64,000 bases of DNA from Nageia nagi (GCA_050084985.1 JBITNC010000001.1:133734001-133798000), one strand, 5' to 3'. Positions 1-11,100 are shown, numbered from the stretch's first letter. The notes: generated by a model from the sequence alone, not told the origin. Translations and numbers: made by a program.

Positions 1-2200
1 ATATCCATGTTGAACACCAAATTTTGGAGTTCACATATATCTCAGATCCTCCTTAGATACAATTATCTTAGTTTGGGAGTGATAATTACTATGTCCTTTT
101 TTAGTCAAGACCCTTAAATAGGCCTACATTTTTTCTAAGGTTGTCCTATATGTGTCTAGAGCTAGTTGATGGAGAGTGGGTTGAGTGTGGAACTACTTGA
201 TTACTTGTATCATTTGTTCTTTCAGTAGATGCAAGTGTGATAATGTTAGCATTTTGTATTCAATTTACTCTACCAAGGATTTTTTGAAATTCTTTATGAG
301 CAATAACAACTTTGAATTATCATCAGATAAAACTTTATTTGTTGCAATGATAGTTTGTAGCTTGACCTCAACCTGCTTGACCCTTTGAGCATCAATTACT
401 ACAACCTAAGTTTTGATATCTTGTATTATTTGATTTGCAGCATCTAGCTCAGCTTTTATTATTATTATGCTCTTATCAAATTTTGATTTTTACTTATCAA
501 GATTTGCAATCAAGTCTCTCTTTTTATTTTACAACCCAGCTACTATTTTATCTTTAAGGGAGTAGTCTTTCTTATACTGATCTTTTTTTTATTCAATTTT
601 TCTATCTTAGTCTCCATTGCTTGAATACTTTTGTTGGCTACCATTGAAGTATTTACTAGAAATCTTGATTGGTCAATTATTGGTGCACTTTGCATATTTA
701 CATCAATTATAGTCATGGGAACAGTGTCTAGTTGCCCTTCTTTAAAAGGCATCTGTGTTATTTTAATATCTCTCATTTCTATCACCTTGCTCAAAATTCT
801 TGATTATTACTCAGGGAGCATAGGAGGCTTATTAACAAAAGTTGGCCAATCAATGGGCTCTATTATTTGTGTAGAAAAATAGATTTTATCTCCTCTTATG
901 AGGCTATAGGATCAAATAATGGGGAGGAGTAATTCCACCTGAAGTAGATGTCACAACCTGTTGGGTGGGCTATGATTATTGGGAGGTGTCAATTCTTGAA
1001 CTTTTATTTCTTCCTTTACCTCTTCCATGACCTTATCTTTGTCATCAGCTTTATCCATTGGGTTAGAGTCTTTCTTCTTTCTAGATTCATCATCATCTCT
1101 TAATCTTCCTCTAGGTGTAGCATTGGGATTCATCAGTTGAACTGGTAGCCCTACCTTTATAAGTTTGTTAAGATTTTGATGAACAAAGAGCCACCTAAGA
1201 TATGAAGAGTGTCTAAAGTTTGATTTTTCAATTTTGAATAGACACCTCTTTATTTCATTAGTAATGATATTTGAGAAATCATAGCAAACATGAGCCTCTA
1301 TAATATTGTAAGCCATACATGCCATGGCTTCATCTACTTCAATTTGAGTTTTCTTTCTTAGAATAACTCCTAATTCTTGCAACACTTTTCTATCCTTTTT
1401 TCTTTCAAATAGGGCTATCTAATAGCTTGGCCATAGTTGGGCTTTCCTGCTATCTTGATATCTTTCATTAATCCAGCTCACCATCTCATCTTGATTGACA
1501 TAGAAGTCATTCTTCTCCTTTTTTAAATCAATTTGCTTCTTCACATGAAAAGTCCATTCAACTAGAATAGTAAACATTTGGACAATAGAATCAAGAGAGT
1601 AATCTAGTACTGCTTCAAACTTTGGCTCTGATGCATCTCCCTCTTTTGGGTTCTTGAACATTTCTATTTAGTAACCCTTATATTTGTGTCTATGTCCTAA
1701 TGAATATAATAGCTCAAGGCAAGTAAATGACTCATAGAGAACATAATAAGCTAGGGTATAGTTAATCATGATATCCCTTTTTGAATGGATCAGTGAATTC
1801 CCTTTTTTGATGACCTCAGGTGTCATGTACTACAAAAGAATGCAACTAGGGTCAGATCTCTATGTGTCTAAGTGATTGATCACCTCCATCTTAGTTCATT
1901 TTACTCCTAGGGTATTCTTAAGATATTCTTCTTGCATAGTTAGAAGGTCATCAACTTGATCTATTGTAGCTATAGAGGATGATTGAAAAGTTACCATGAT
2001 ATCAAAACCCTTTCTTAAACCTCTAATTATCATTTGAAAATGATAATCTAGGCTATGCAATGTCTTGTAACTTTCTATCTCTTGATTCAATTTGACTCTA
2101 AAATCTATAAGTTCTAAATGCTCTAAAAACTTGTGTGCTTGAAATCAACTAAGTGTTGAAGTAGAGGGTATGGGGGGAATTTTATATATCCAAGGTTGGT
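1..2200 (-). pseudogene. Unrecognised third ORF (ORF3) downstream of pol, degraded, runs off window
   Basis: From about 2200 down to 600 a single minus-strand frame reads as continuous protein if isolated stops are ignored, over some 530 codons; after one frameshift near 580-600 a second frame continues to base 1, about 190 more codons. Open pieces are 2090-1896, 1661-1419, 1385-951 and 794-543. Landmarks: FLEHLELIDFRVKLNQEI, MVSWINERYQDSRKAQLW, IIEAHVCYDFSNIITNEIK, an acidic/Lys-rich stretch near residue 370-410, and a Lys/Glu/Ile/Leu-rich coiled-coil-like C part (KAELDAANQIIQDIK, KVLSDDNSKLLLLIKNFK). No transmembrane or Env-like segment is visible. I do not recognise the family. It lies about 350 bases after integrase on the same strand, so it probably belongs to the element. 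Confidence 0.6.
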
Positions 2201-2544
2201 GAGATTTCTATTAATAGTAATTACTCTTTGATGATCTCTAGACCTATGCGTTATACGAATTAACTTGGCATAAGTTGGATAAGTAGTTTCAAAGCATGCC
2301 AACCTTAATTTATGGTACTTGCATGATAATTTATGAAATTCAAGGAAATATTTCCTTAAATGTTAACTTATTCAATTGATGGCTGAGCAGTACACCAACA
2401 TTAACTCTTAGTTAAGCTGAATTAATGCTAAACATTAATAGCTACCTACTTTTTGAGAACTATGTGTAGAATATGTACAAGTCCTTTTTTTTGAAAACTT
2501 TTTACAATATACATTGCTTTGTGGGTACTTCAAGATCATCTCAT

Positions 2545-3690
2545 CACCTAGAAATGTTTCAAATAGATCTTGTTGATGGGAATAAGTAATTCTTCAAAGT
2601 TGATAATATCTTACAATTTGAATGCATTACTTTGCACAACTTAAGTGATGATGTAAGGTTTGCTCCAAAGAGAATCAATTTTTTGGAGTCTTCTAGGCTT
2701 TGCTCTTTTCTCATCCCATTTGAGGAAAATATCACCTGGTTCAAACTTCACTTGAAAATATTTTTTCTTATCACACCACTTCTTGATAATGTGCAAGTAA
2801 TGCTAGAATTATTCATATGCTTTGTTCTAGTCTTCGTCCAATTTTAGGAGCTAACTATACCTGGATTGTAATGGCTCAAAGTGATGGTCCTCCATTTCTT
2901 GTAGGATTTTCAATGCTGGTAACTCCATGTGTATTGGCAACATAGGTATTTTACCATATACCAATGCATATGGGGATGTTGTTATTGTTGATTTTAACTA
3001 ATCCTATCTACCCATAATGCAAAGTCTAATTGTGTATGCCATTGTTTTGGGATTCCCTTTAATTATTCTCTTGATGATCTAGGTTAGATTTTTGTTAGTT
3101 GATTTGGCTAACCCGTTACTTATGGATAATAGTTTGAAGAGAACAACTAGTACACTCCATATTGAGCTAAAAAGCTTGATAAATTACCTCCAATAAATGT
3201 CAGGCCATTATATGATACAATAGTTTGTGGGATTCTAAAGTGGGTGATTATCCTTTTAATCATCTCTATCATCGCTTCTTGATCTATATTTTTACATGGC
3301 ATAACCTTTGACCATCTAGTGAAGTAATCTATTGCAATCAAAATAAACTTGTGGCCTACTGAGAAATTTGAGTTTATAACACCAATGAAGTCCATACCTA
3401 ATTATTAAAAGAGTCCTTCAACTACCATAGGTTTAAGAGGCATTACAGCTTATCTCCTCTTTCCCACAAATATGCTACATTTGTCACATTCCTGGGCAAT
3501 CTTGAATGAATCTTGAAATATAGTAGGCCAATAATAACCAGATTTTAATAGTTTTGCTATTGTATTTGGTCCACTATAATGCTTTCCAAAGAATTCATAA
3601 TGAAATTCATACAATATTCTATAAGATTCATCTTGAGTAACACATCTTATTAGGGTTTGATCAAAACAATTTTCCATACAAATGGTCATC
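2545..3690 (-). pseudogene. Ty3/gypsy integrase, degraded
   Basis: The zinc-binding HHCC region is seen at 3689-3450 (YEFHYEFFGKHYSG ... CDKCSIF). After two adjacent stops the catalytic core follows: MDFIGVI with the first Asp, AIDYFTRW, RIPQTIVSYNGLTF where the second catalytic Asp of the usual S-D-N-G is Tyr, then NYYP-VTG and WHTQLDFALW. The C-terminal part has SPYALVYGK, MELPALKILQEM, SRYS-LLKLDED and VKFEPGDIFLKW. At least one frameshift lies near 3050-3080. No chromodomain follows. Loss of the second Asp and frame breaks make it inactive. The integrase would insert the cDNA into the chromosome. Confidence 0.9.
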
Positions 3691-3789
3691 TATCATGATA
3701 AAGTTGAGGGCATGCAACTTGAATCTCCTTCTTTAAAATCTATCCAAAGCTTCAAGGTACCTACCAATTTCAAAATAAAATATGATTTG

Positions 3790-4470
3790 TTTAATCTAAT
3801 CACTTTCTTGATTGAGTTGTTGTTCATCCTCCATAAGAGTGATCATATGTGAAGCTTTAGCTATGTTTTCACAGAGAGCCCTACCTTTGATCAACTTGGT
3901 TGGCTTAATTTCTATATCATATTCCATTATTTTAGTAATCCAACCAGCCTTTCCTTTACCTAGATCTCCTTGTATAACATAATTTTTTACATCTAGATGA
4001 ATAGTAAATACAAGGATTCTATTATGGGAGACATAATGCTTGAATTTTTTAAGCCCTTTCATTATGCAAAATACTTATTTTTCAATAAATGAGTACCTTT
4101 GCTAGTGTTGATGTAGTGTTTGACTATGAAAGGTAATCAAATGTTCTTCACTGTTGTCATCCTTTAGTGCTAGAATTGTAGCAATGCTCTTATTTGCTCC
4201 ATGTGCATACATGATGAAATCTTTTGCCATATCAAGATTTTTAAACACAAGAGCTTATGTTATTACCTTTTTTATTTATTTGAAGGCTAATTTTGCTTCA
4301 TATGATCAAGAAAATATAGCATCTTTCTTTAGCATTAAAGTGATTGGAGATACAATCTCTAAAAAATTATTGATGAATTTTCTAACAAAATTGATTTGAC
4401 CAAGGAATGATTGTAAGGCCTTATTGTTGGGGGGAAGTGGCAATGCTTCTGTAGCTTTTAATCTATCTAG
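3790..4470 (-). pseudogene. Ty3/gypsy RNase H (RT-linked), degraded
   Basis: Directly after RT the frame reads FVRKFINNFLEIVSPITLMLKKD, the start of the connection segment, then a DFIMYAHGANKSIATIL block where the usual catalytic Asp of 'TDAS' is replaced by Ala-His, SEEHLITFHSQTL, RYSFIEK, and MKGLKKFKHYV. The C-terminal part (4062-3796, open for 88 codons) holds WITKIMEYDIEIKPTKLIKGRALCENIAKAS, matching the end of RNase H in plant Ty3 elements. Stops occur at positions where Gln or Trp is expected. With the first Asp gone the domain looks dead, unlike the archaeal-type RNase H at 5600-5985. Confidence 0.8.
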
Positions 4471-4478
4471 ATCAATTT

Positions 4479-5369
4479 CTAGTCCTCTTTTGAGATAATG
4501 TGGCTAAGTAATTTTCCTTGGTTGAACATAAAAATTGATTTTTTTGGATTTATTGAAATGCTAAATTTCATGCATTTTTCAAAAACTTGTCTTAGATGTT
4601 CCAGGTGATCATTTCTACTTTTGGAGAAGACTATGATATCATTTAGATAGATTAGTATAATCTTATTTATAAGTTTACCAAATACATGATCCATGGCTCT
4701 TTGAAAGGTAGCTCCTACATTAGAAAGACCAAATGGCATTCTTTGAAAAGCAAATGTCTCCCATTTAGTTGTAAATGCAGTTTTGAATTGATCTTCATTT
4801 TTCACCTAAATCTGGTTAAATTTTGAGTAACCATCAATCATTAAAAAATAAGCTTTAGCTACTGTATGCAATATCTACTCCATAGGAGGGAGAGGATAAT
4901 TATCTTTAAGAGACACTTTATTTAAATTTTTGAAATCAACATAGAGTTTGATTTCTCCACTTTTCTTTCTAATAGGAACTAAATTTACAACCCAAGAAGA
5001 ATGATTGATAGGATAAATAATTTTTGAATCAAGTAGCTTGATTAACTCTTATTTCATAGCTTTCTCAATTTTTGGGTTGATTGGTCTTTATTTTTGCCTA
5101 TATGGTTTGACATTTGGTTCAAGCACAATTGTGTGTTGGATGACACTCTTGTCATATATCTTAAGATCATTATAAGTCCAAGCAATTACTTGGGAAAACT
5201 TATGATAAATTTGAGATATAACAACCTTTTCTATATCAAAACACTCTAAACCAAATTTTATATACTTCTTGGGTTCTACTTTTAGCCCAACATATTTCTC
5301 CTTTAGGATGGCCAAAGACTTAGCCTTTTGGACATCTTCTGAATCAAATAGTCTTTCAAATGAGAGCAA
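4479..5369 (-). pseudogene. Ty3/gypsy reverse transcriptase, degraded
   Basis: The open stretch 5369-5088 ends in HTIVLEPNVKPYRQK, the lead-in to RT. Reading on through stops gives SWVVNLVPIRKKSGEIKLYVD, YFLMIDGYSKFNQI (first catalytic Asp kept), then from 4805 FQRMPFGLSNVGATFQRAMD and the active site ILIYLNDIIVFS. The expected Y-x-D-D is Y-L-N-D, so one metal-binding Asp is lost by a GAT to AAT change. SINPKKSIF and LLSHIIS close the domain. Stops in this stretch (about 5087, 5050, 4875, 4805) all sit where Gln is usual or possible. RT would copy element RNA to DNA in the cytoplasmic particle. Confidence 0.92.
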
Positions 5370-5599
5370 TCATTTTGGTATAACATTTTTTTAAGTTGAA
5401 TAACATCTAATTATTGGAAATAATCAAGCATTTCCTGAATACCAAAAGTGTGATCCACTACTTCATCCATAAGGAAGTTCATAATATGCTCCTCAGAGTC
5501 AAATACTTTCCAAAAGTTTGTAGCATCAGGTACTGAGGGCCTACATTAAACTTTGAATCCAAGAGATCCTCTTTTATAATGAGTAGGATTATAATGTGC

Positions 5600-5985
5600 C
5601 CCTCTTCTAGCAAATGCATCAGCTATTTGGTTGTACCTTCTAGGAATAGATATAAAATTGATAGCTAAGAATGACTCTAATAAATCCCACACTCTATTCT
5701 TATAGTTCTTCAAATAATGATGTTTTGCACTAATCTAATTTCTAACCTATTTAATGACTAGTTTTGAATCACCATGGAAAATCAGGCACCTAATGTGTAT
5801 ACTAATTGCTTTAAATAACCCTAAACAAAAGGTTTCATACTCAACAACATTATTTGTACAAGTCCATATGAATCAAAAGGAGAATATTTTGGAATTTTCT
5901 TTTAGAGATTTGAACATCACTCCAACTCCACATCCATGTTTACATTAGGATCCATCAAAATACATCATCCATATCTCATGTTCTT
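5600..5985 (-). pseudogene. Archaeal-type RNase H domain between protease and RT
   Basis: About 126 codons read through four in-frame stops. The RNase H fold signature is plain: MYFDGS with the first catalytic Asp, GVGVMF, then TNNVVEYE with the catalytic Glu, FHGDSKLVI with the second Asp, a KNYKNRVWDLL helix, and IPRRYNQIADAFARRGA with the final Asp. All four acidic residues are still present. TNN(V/A)EYE and the C-terminal AD pair are typical of archaeal/plant RNase HI rather than of the gypsy RNase H, which is present separately at 3790-4400. In the Tat/Ogre lineage an additional archaeal RNase H is known, but in the order I know it follows RT-RNH and precedes integrase. Here it precedes RT. 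It would degrade the RNA strand of RNA:DNA hybrids. Confidence 0.82.
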
Positions 5986-6199
5986 TATCAACAATGACTA
6001 AGATTAGCTAAGTTTTCTCATATAAATTATAATTTCCTATACCAATATCTATGACCTAATAATTTAGATTGTTTACTAAAATAATTTTAGTTGTTAGTAG
6101 TGATTCCCTTAGTGTGTCACTTTCAAATATTTCCACTGGTTATGGATCATTCATACAATTTTATTTAGTGATCCTTTTGATATGGATAGTTTTAGTGCT

Positions 6200-6810
6200 T
6201 TCATTTAGAATTTTTACCTATTTGTTTTGGAAAGAAAGTAGAAGATAATTGTAGTATAAAGCTAGGTATCCTTCCAATTTAGCAATAAATTCTTTACAAA
6301 GACATATTCCAAATAAATATGGAAGATCAACTATGATAATATCTTAGACAACATGAATATCAGGGAAAGCATTCAAATTTATTTGAACTCCTTTGACACT
6401 AACAACTACATATACTGAGGAAGAATCTAATTGCATGACACCATCAATACATCTTGTAATATATAGCTTCATTTCATTTGTAATAGCTTTAGTGATCATA
6501 GTTATTGCAGCTTTAGTATCAATCATATAGTTGTTCACTACCCAACCTTCTAATCTCAGAGATAAATAGAAAGGTGGGGGTCTTGTTATACCTATTGGAT
6601 TTGGAGGGACATATTCAGACATTACATAGATAGGATTCTCTTCATTTACCCTTTTTTACTATTTCTTAACTTTAAAGGTTCTTGCAAAGGATCTAATTGA
6701 CCTAGTATCTTTAATGCATCAAATATGGTCATCCTAGAAGGAGTTTTCATTAATTCTTTCACAATATTGTATGGAGCATATGGGATGAACTTACTTGGTT
6801 TTGCTTCTTG
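6200..6810 (-). pseudogene. Retroelement aspartic protease region, degraded
   Basis: Two blocks are legible. The first (about 6810-6660) has PYNIVKELMKTPSRMTIFDAL, a conserved segment just before the protease in many plant Ty3 polyproteins. The second has VVNNYMIDTKAAITMI, where the active-site motif expected as D-T-G-A reads DTKA, so the enzyme would be inactive. Downstream, IIIVDLPYLFGICLCKEF and an aromatic segment follow, a pattern seen in the spacer after the protease in such elements. The protease would normally cut Gag-Pol into its parts. The archaeal-type RNase H begins about 220 bases further on in the same polyprotein. Confidence 0.7.
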
Positions 6811-7694
6811 ATATGTTCTAAAATGTTGAGTAGCCTTTTATTTATGATAATCAGTAATGAAAGGATATCTCAATGTACTAGGTCTCTCCTTCTCTAAGAC
6901 TTCTTTTCTAGTTGCAATGGGGTTTGTTTCAACTAGGGCATTAGTACCCATATTTGATGGAATAGCACCCAAATTTAATAGAACTTGATGTTGTTGGTTC
7001 TAAGGTTGAGCTAAGGGAGCCTTAGCTTTCTTAGTTTTAGGTTGTACTTGAGTGAACACTCGATATTGCTGAGTGGCTTAGGGTTGCTATGGAATTATTG
7101 AAAAAATTATTCTAGTTTGAATACAATTTGCTTATTATCTAGCATATTTTGGAAGCCAAAAGTTCACCATTATAAGATAAATAGTAGGATCTAATGCAGG
7201 TTCCATCATATGGTTAAAATGTAAACCCATGTATTTATGTTGATACACCATATATGAATCTAAAAAATGAGGAACTGAATATAATGGATGCCATTTTGTA
7301 ATACTCAAAGCAACACTATCTGCAGAACTAGTCATAACAGCATTTTTAATTATTTTGAGAGGATTTATTTGTTATGGTTGGTTGACCTTGGGTTGGAATC
7401 TTGATTGATATTTATTATCATATCTTTTATAATTAAAACCATGATTCTTTATTTCTTGCAAAGTGAGCTTATTGGTTATATTTTTGATAGTTACCTCCAA
7501 CTACCTTCTTCTTTCTTCTTCTTGAGATTTAGGTTCAACACTAGTACTTATGGATGCAAGAGTGGGTAATGCTAGTAACTAGTTTTGGATAATAGGTTTG
7601 GAAGGAGGTGGTAAGGCTAGAACTCCAAGGTGACCTATTTATGGAGCCTATTTAGAGGTAAATTCAGAAATAAAGGCATGATTATTCTAGGCTA

Positions 7695-8417
7695 CATTTT
7701 ACTAGAGGACATAAGGGTATGTTCTATAGTTATTACTATTTGGTAAACATGTGGGAATGTATCTCTTGACATAATAATGAGCATATTGAGGTAAGGAAGG
7801 AAGGCCTTCCTGTAATAAACCAAATCTTGTGCATTTTTTAGTCTAATCTTTACTGGTATGGATTTCCATGTTCTTTCAAATCTGATATTGAAACCATCAA
7901 TGGATTCATGAGGATATCTTTTGATACATGCTATAAGGCTAAGGAAAATGCTATCATCACCATCTACAACAAATATTTTAATTAAACCCTAACATAACTC
8001 TTCCCATGAACTAATAGATTGAAGGGTAAGATTTTTGAACCACTTGATTGCTTTGCCCTCAAAAGAGTGTGATAGTAATCTAGTCATCATGGTTTCATCA
8101 ATAATATCAAATCTTGAAGCCAATAAAGATACATCTTGATAATGTTCATATGGTGTATTTTTAGAGCCATCATACTTGGGTAAGACTTTGAAAGCTACTT
8201 GAGGTATAGGAGGGGAATTAGCAAGAATAATCAAAGGATGACCATTATTCAAGGTAAAAAAAATTGCTAGTTGAGGCATACTTGGAGAATAGGTAGGAGA
8301 TGAAGGATTTTTAGGAATTGAGTTAAATACAATTGATAATGGGATTGCCCTTATGGGGACCAAAGGAGATATAACTTGAGAAATCTTTTGCCTAGTCCTC
8401 CTATGAGGAACTAACAA
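7695..8417 (-). pseudogene. Retrotransposon Gag (capsid) domain, degraded
   Basis: The N-terminal 140 residues are Pro/Ser-rich and then enter a Retrotrans_gag-type domain: YDGSKNTPYEHY, then a WFKNL...SWEELC segment. One TAG interrupts the frame (about 7985), after which the same frame continues with HESIDGFNIRFERTW, LVYYRKAFLPYLNML and a further TAG near 7692. These match the usual capsid spacing of a Trp, a loading segment and an Arg-Phe-x-x-x-Trp helix. It would form the particle shell in the cytoplasm. No CCHC zinc knuckle was found downstream. The start codon at 8417 is the first ATG of the open frame and is not certain, because the leader is also degraded. Confidence 0.8.
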
Positions 8418-9776
8418 CTCTTGAAATCTAGGTTATCTAAGGGAATTTCAGGCACTACTTCTAGTTAGTCTACATTCTAAAGGTGCTAGGGTTTAAAAAA
8501 TTGATTGGTTGATAGTAGAGTCATCAATAAGGTTAAAACAACCTTAAAATATTGAAAGAATTAATTGATAGCCCACCAGATGAGGTTATCAGGCCTAACT
8601 ACACCCATTAAATATGGAATTTAACTCATTTGTCCCACTAAGCATGCCGAAAATGGAATTGGCTACTATTGATCGATATAACATAACCTCAAAGGGTTTG
8701 TTTTGGTCATGTTCTCCACTACCCATAATGGTAGGTTCCTTGAAAGAGCAAAAGGTGGTGGATATGTGCTCATGTTGGTTTTATACTCAATATCTAGTTT
8801 ATAGGCTGGTTCCTATCTATATTTAAGGTTTAAAGTAATTGAAAAGAAATGAAAGGATAAAGAGTTATAAAAAAGAGACAAGTAAATAAAAAGATATTTA
8901 AAATAAGAAATATACAATCTAGGCATTGTAGCATAAGTAGCAATCCATGGCCAAGATCAAGAATAGTAAGTTATCTCACACCTAGGGTCTCACAATCAAA
9001 ATACACAGAAATAATTTAAAGAAAACATTTCACACATAACATCCACAAAAGCAATAAATAACCACTTTATTGCAAGAGGGAAAAGCATTATCTATTTGTA
9101 TTATCATATGTGAATATATCTTATAGATCTAGGTAAATTTGCTAGAATGTTTGACATTTTTAATCTCTAAAAGTTAGCTATTTATACATCCTTCCCCCCT
9201 TCTTGGGTGGTTATGTTTCATTAATATTCATAATTGCTCACATTGAATGAAGCAATTAAAATAGCACTATTTACAATAAATACTACAACTATGTTAGATT
9301 ACATAATGAATAAGTACCAACAACATGACTATGTAGGAATTTACAATTTCTGAATAGTCATGGCCATAGAGCCACAATCCTTTTGACATGTCATTGATTG
9401 CTCATTCTTTGACCTTATAGTTGATTAAAGATGGTACTATAGCTATATAAATAATTATTTATCTACAAATTGATGGGTATGATTTGGTACTATGCTCTAT
9501 TAGCTGTTATCTACTTCTCTGCAACCTTTATGATCTCTACTATAGATGTTAGTAATCAGAGTAATGGTGGTTGGTAAACATTATGTCAACTTGGTTTGAG
9601 AAGAAATTACCATTTTTATATGGAAATGAGTTGGTGTAAACACATTAATAGGGCCCTGGGAGTCAAACACTTAAGATAAAGTGGACTCGAGTGTTCCTTT
9701 TTATGCATTACTCTTACCTTTGCTTGGTGGGTCCTATTTTCTTCGTTTGAGCTTTGTTGATGATCTAGCTCTTCTA
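8418..9776. other. Leader/LTR-like stretch upstream of gag, no gene
   Basis: No coding frame of any quality is visible here. A good TATA-like box on the minus strand (9178-9186) points toward gag, so this may be a 5' LTR of roughly 8.6-9.6 kb, or untranslated leader if the LTR begins at 11158. I could not define TG...CA ends or a matching second LTR in the window. Confidence 0.4.
9178..9186 (-). promoter_or_regulatory. Possible TATA box (TATAAATAG)
   Basis: Minus strand reads GGATGTATAAATAGCTAAC. It faces the gag start about 760 bases away. It may be the U3/R promoter of a 5' LTR. In AT-rich DNA a chance match is possible. Confidence 0.3.
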
Positions 9777-10140
9777 GGACCCATTGATTTTAGTCAAAAA
9801 ATATGACATCATCACTTAGAATTGGTGGAATCTATTTTATGTCTTCATAAATCTTCATCTGCTATTGCTTGTTCTGGGACCTGCTAATTTTAGTTAAAAA
9901 TTATGATGTCATCACTTAGAATCAATGGATTGTATTTAATGTCTTCATAAATCTTCACACACCATTACTTATTCCAAGACCTGTTGATTTCAATCAAAAA
10001 TTATGACATCATCACTTAGAATTGATGGGATCTATTTGATGACTTTATGAATCCTCACCCACCATTACTTATTCTAGGACTCACTGATTTTAATTAAAAA
10101 CTATGATTTCATCACTCAAAATCGATGAGCTCTGTTATAT
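9777..10140. repeat. Tandem array, period exactly 100 bp, about 3.6 copies
   Basis: The anchor GGAC/AGAC plus 'CTGATTTTA(G/A)T(C/T)AAAAA' recurs at 9777, 9877, 9977 and 10077, each followed by 'ATGACATCATCACTTAGAAT' or a near variant and a 'TCTTCATAAATCTTCA' segment. The copies differ from each other by about 10-20%. The spacing is constant at 100 bases, so no indels have fixed between copies. Confidence 0.9.
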
Positions 10141-10161
10141 GTCTTGGATCTAAATTTTTAC

Positions 10162-10400
10162 AACTCCTAGAGACTTGTATTTAAATAACTCCCAAATATT
10201 CTAAGGGAATGAATATAACTCCTAGACACTTGTATTTACAATTCCCAACAACTTTAAGAGAAAGAAAATAACTCCCAAACACTCTTATTTACAATTCTCA
10301 AGCACTCTAAGAGAAACAAAATAACTCATGGACACTTCTATTTATAATTTTCGAGCACTCTAAGAGAAAGAAAATAATTCTTAGACACTCTTAAGAGGAA
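10162..10400. repeat. Tandem array, period 53 bp, about 4.4 copies
   Basis: The unit begins 'AACTCC(T/C)AGACACTT' and ends 'CACTCTAAGAGAAAGAAAAT'. Unit starts are at 10162, 10217, 10270, 10323 and 10376, that is one 55-bp step and then 53-bp steps. The array lies only about 20 bases after the 100-bp array and has an unrelated unit. It supplies the C-terminal codons of the minus-strand ORF that starts near 11100. Confidence 0.88.
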
Positions 10401-11100
10401 GAAATGAGAATAGAAGGAATTGATAAGAATAAAAGATAATTTTGTATTACCCCAATTCAAAGTGTAATTCTGAAAGAATACAAAAGGTATTCCATTAACA
10501 ACATCCGTATCAATGGCATGAGCCTTTTGATGCATATATCCTGCATTTTCATATGAAAATAAACTATCTGATGATTGTGAGGCTATAGAATTTTCCTCTA
10601 AGAGCTCATAATTTGTTAGAATATCAATAACAATTTCAGCATTATGAGTAAGAAAATATTCTAATCTTTTTCTATTAGATAACACTTCCTGTATAGATCT
10701 AATATGAATAAAAATTCTATCCAAATCAAAAATTTCATGATTACTTTCATCATAATGAATATTCAAGCTTACACTTTCAAATTTAGATTGATAAATATTA
10801 GGACCAAATATATTGGAATTTTCACCAATAATATCCATTTTCTTACTAGAACTTGTAGACTTAGTATCACTAGGAGCATCAAGATGAGGTTTTTGTAGAA
10901 GCATATCAGGATTATGCCTAACATTTCTTTGAATATCATTGAAATGAACCTTTTATTTGGACATCTTAGGGTTTTCTACATTTAGATCCATATTTTCAAT
11001 ATAGATAGGATAAACCCTAGTTTTGTCATTTTCTCTAATTATTATCTGAAGAGCTTCAAGTAATGGGATGAATAATCATGAGAATGGATTCAAGACTTTT
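10338..11100 (-). pseudogene. Unrecognised ORF of possible retroelement leader
   Basis: An open frame of 188 codons runs 10904-10338. Upstream the same frame continues to about 11100 with one TAA near 10950 (Lys-stop-Lys, explained by CAA) and one TGA near 11078. Visible text includes PLLEALQIIIRENDKTRVYPIY, PKMSK, KVHFNDIQRNVRHNPDML, a Ser/Lys-rich patch STSSSKKMD, DRIFIHIRSIQEVLSN, LEYFLTHNAEIVIDIL and AIDTDVVNGIPFVFFQN. The final 35 residues are encoded by the 53-bp repeat array and are probably not ancestral. No known domain is recognised. It follows a possible primer-binding site at 11141-11154 on the same strand, so it may be a leader ORF of the Ty3 element, as ORF1 is in Ogre elements. 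That link is inference. Confidence 0.45.

Larger units (their letters stand above)
1..8417 (-). mobile_element. Decayed Ty3/gypsy LTR retrotransposon, coding part (truncated by window edge)
   Basis: Read on the minus strand, the order is gag, protease, an RNase H of archaeal type, reverse transcriptase, gypsy RNase H, integrase and a third ORF that leaves the window at base 1. Each domain is recognised from conserved residues listed in the separate entries. The reading frame is broken by dozens of in-frame stops and a few frameshifts, and key catalytic residues are lost, so the copy cannot be autonomous. The 3' LTR must lie left of the window; the 5' LTR is either around 8.6-9.6 kb or starts at 11158 (see findings). 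No chromodomain is visible after the integrase. An old copy of a plant Ty3 lineage related to Tat/Ogre by its extra RNase H is the best reading. Confidence 0.9.

Noticed and set aside
2559-2847. Small frames on both strands at 2559-2744 and 2632-2847
   Set aside because: They are out-of-frame readings of the integrase C-terminal region, which reads correctly on the minus strand in another frame.
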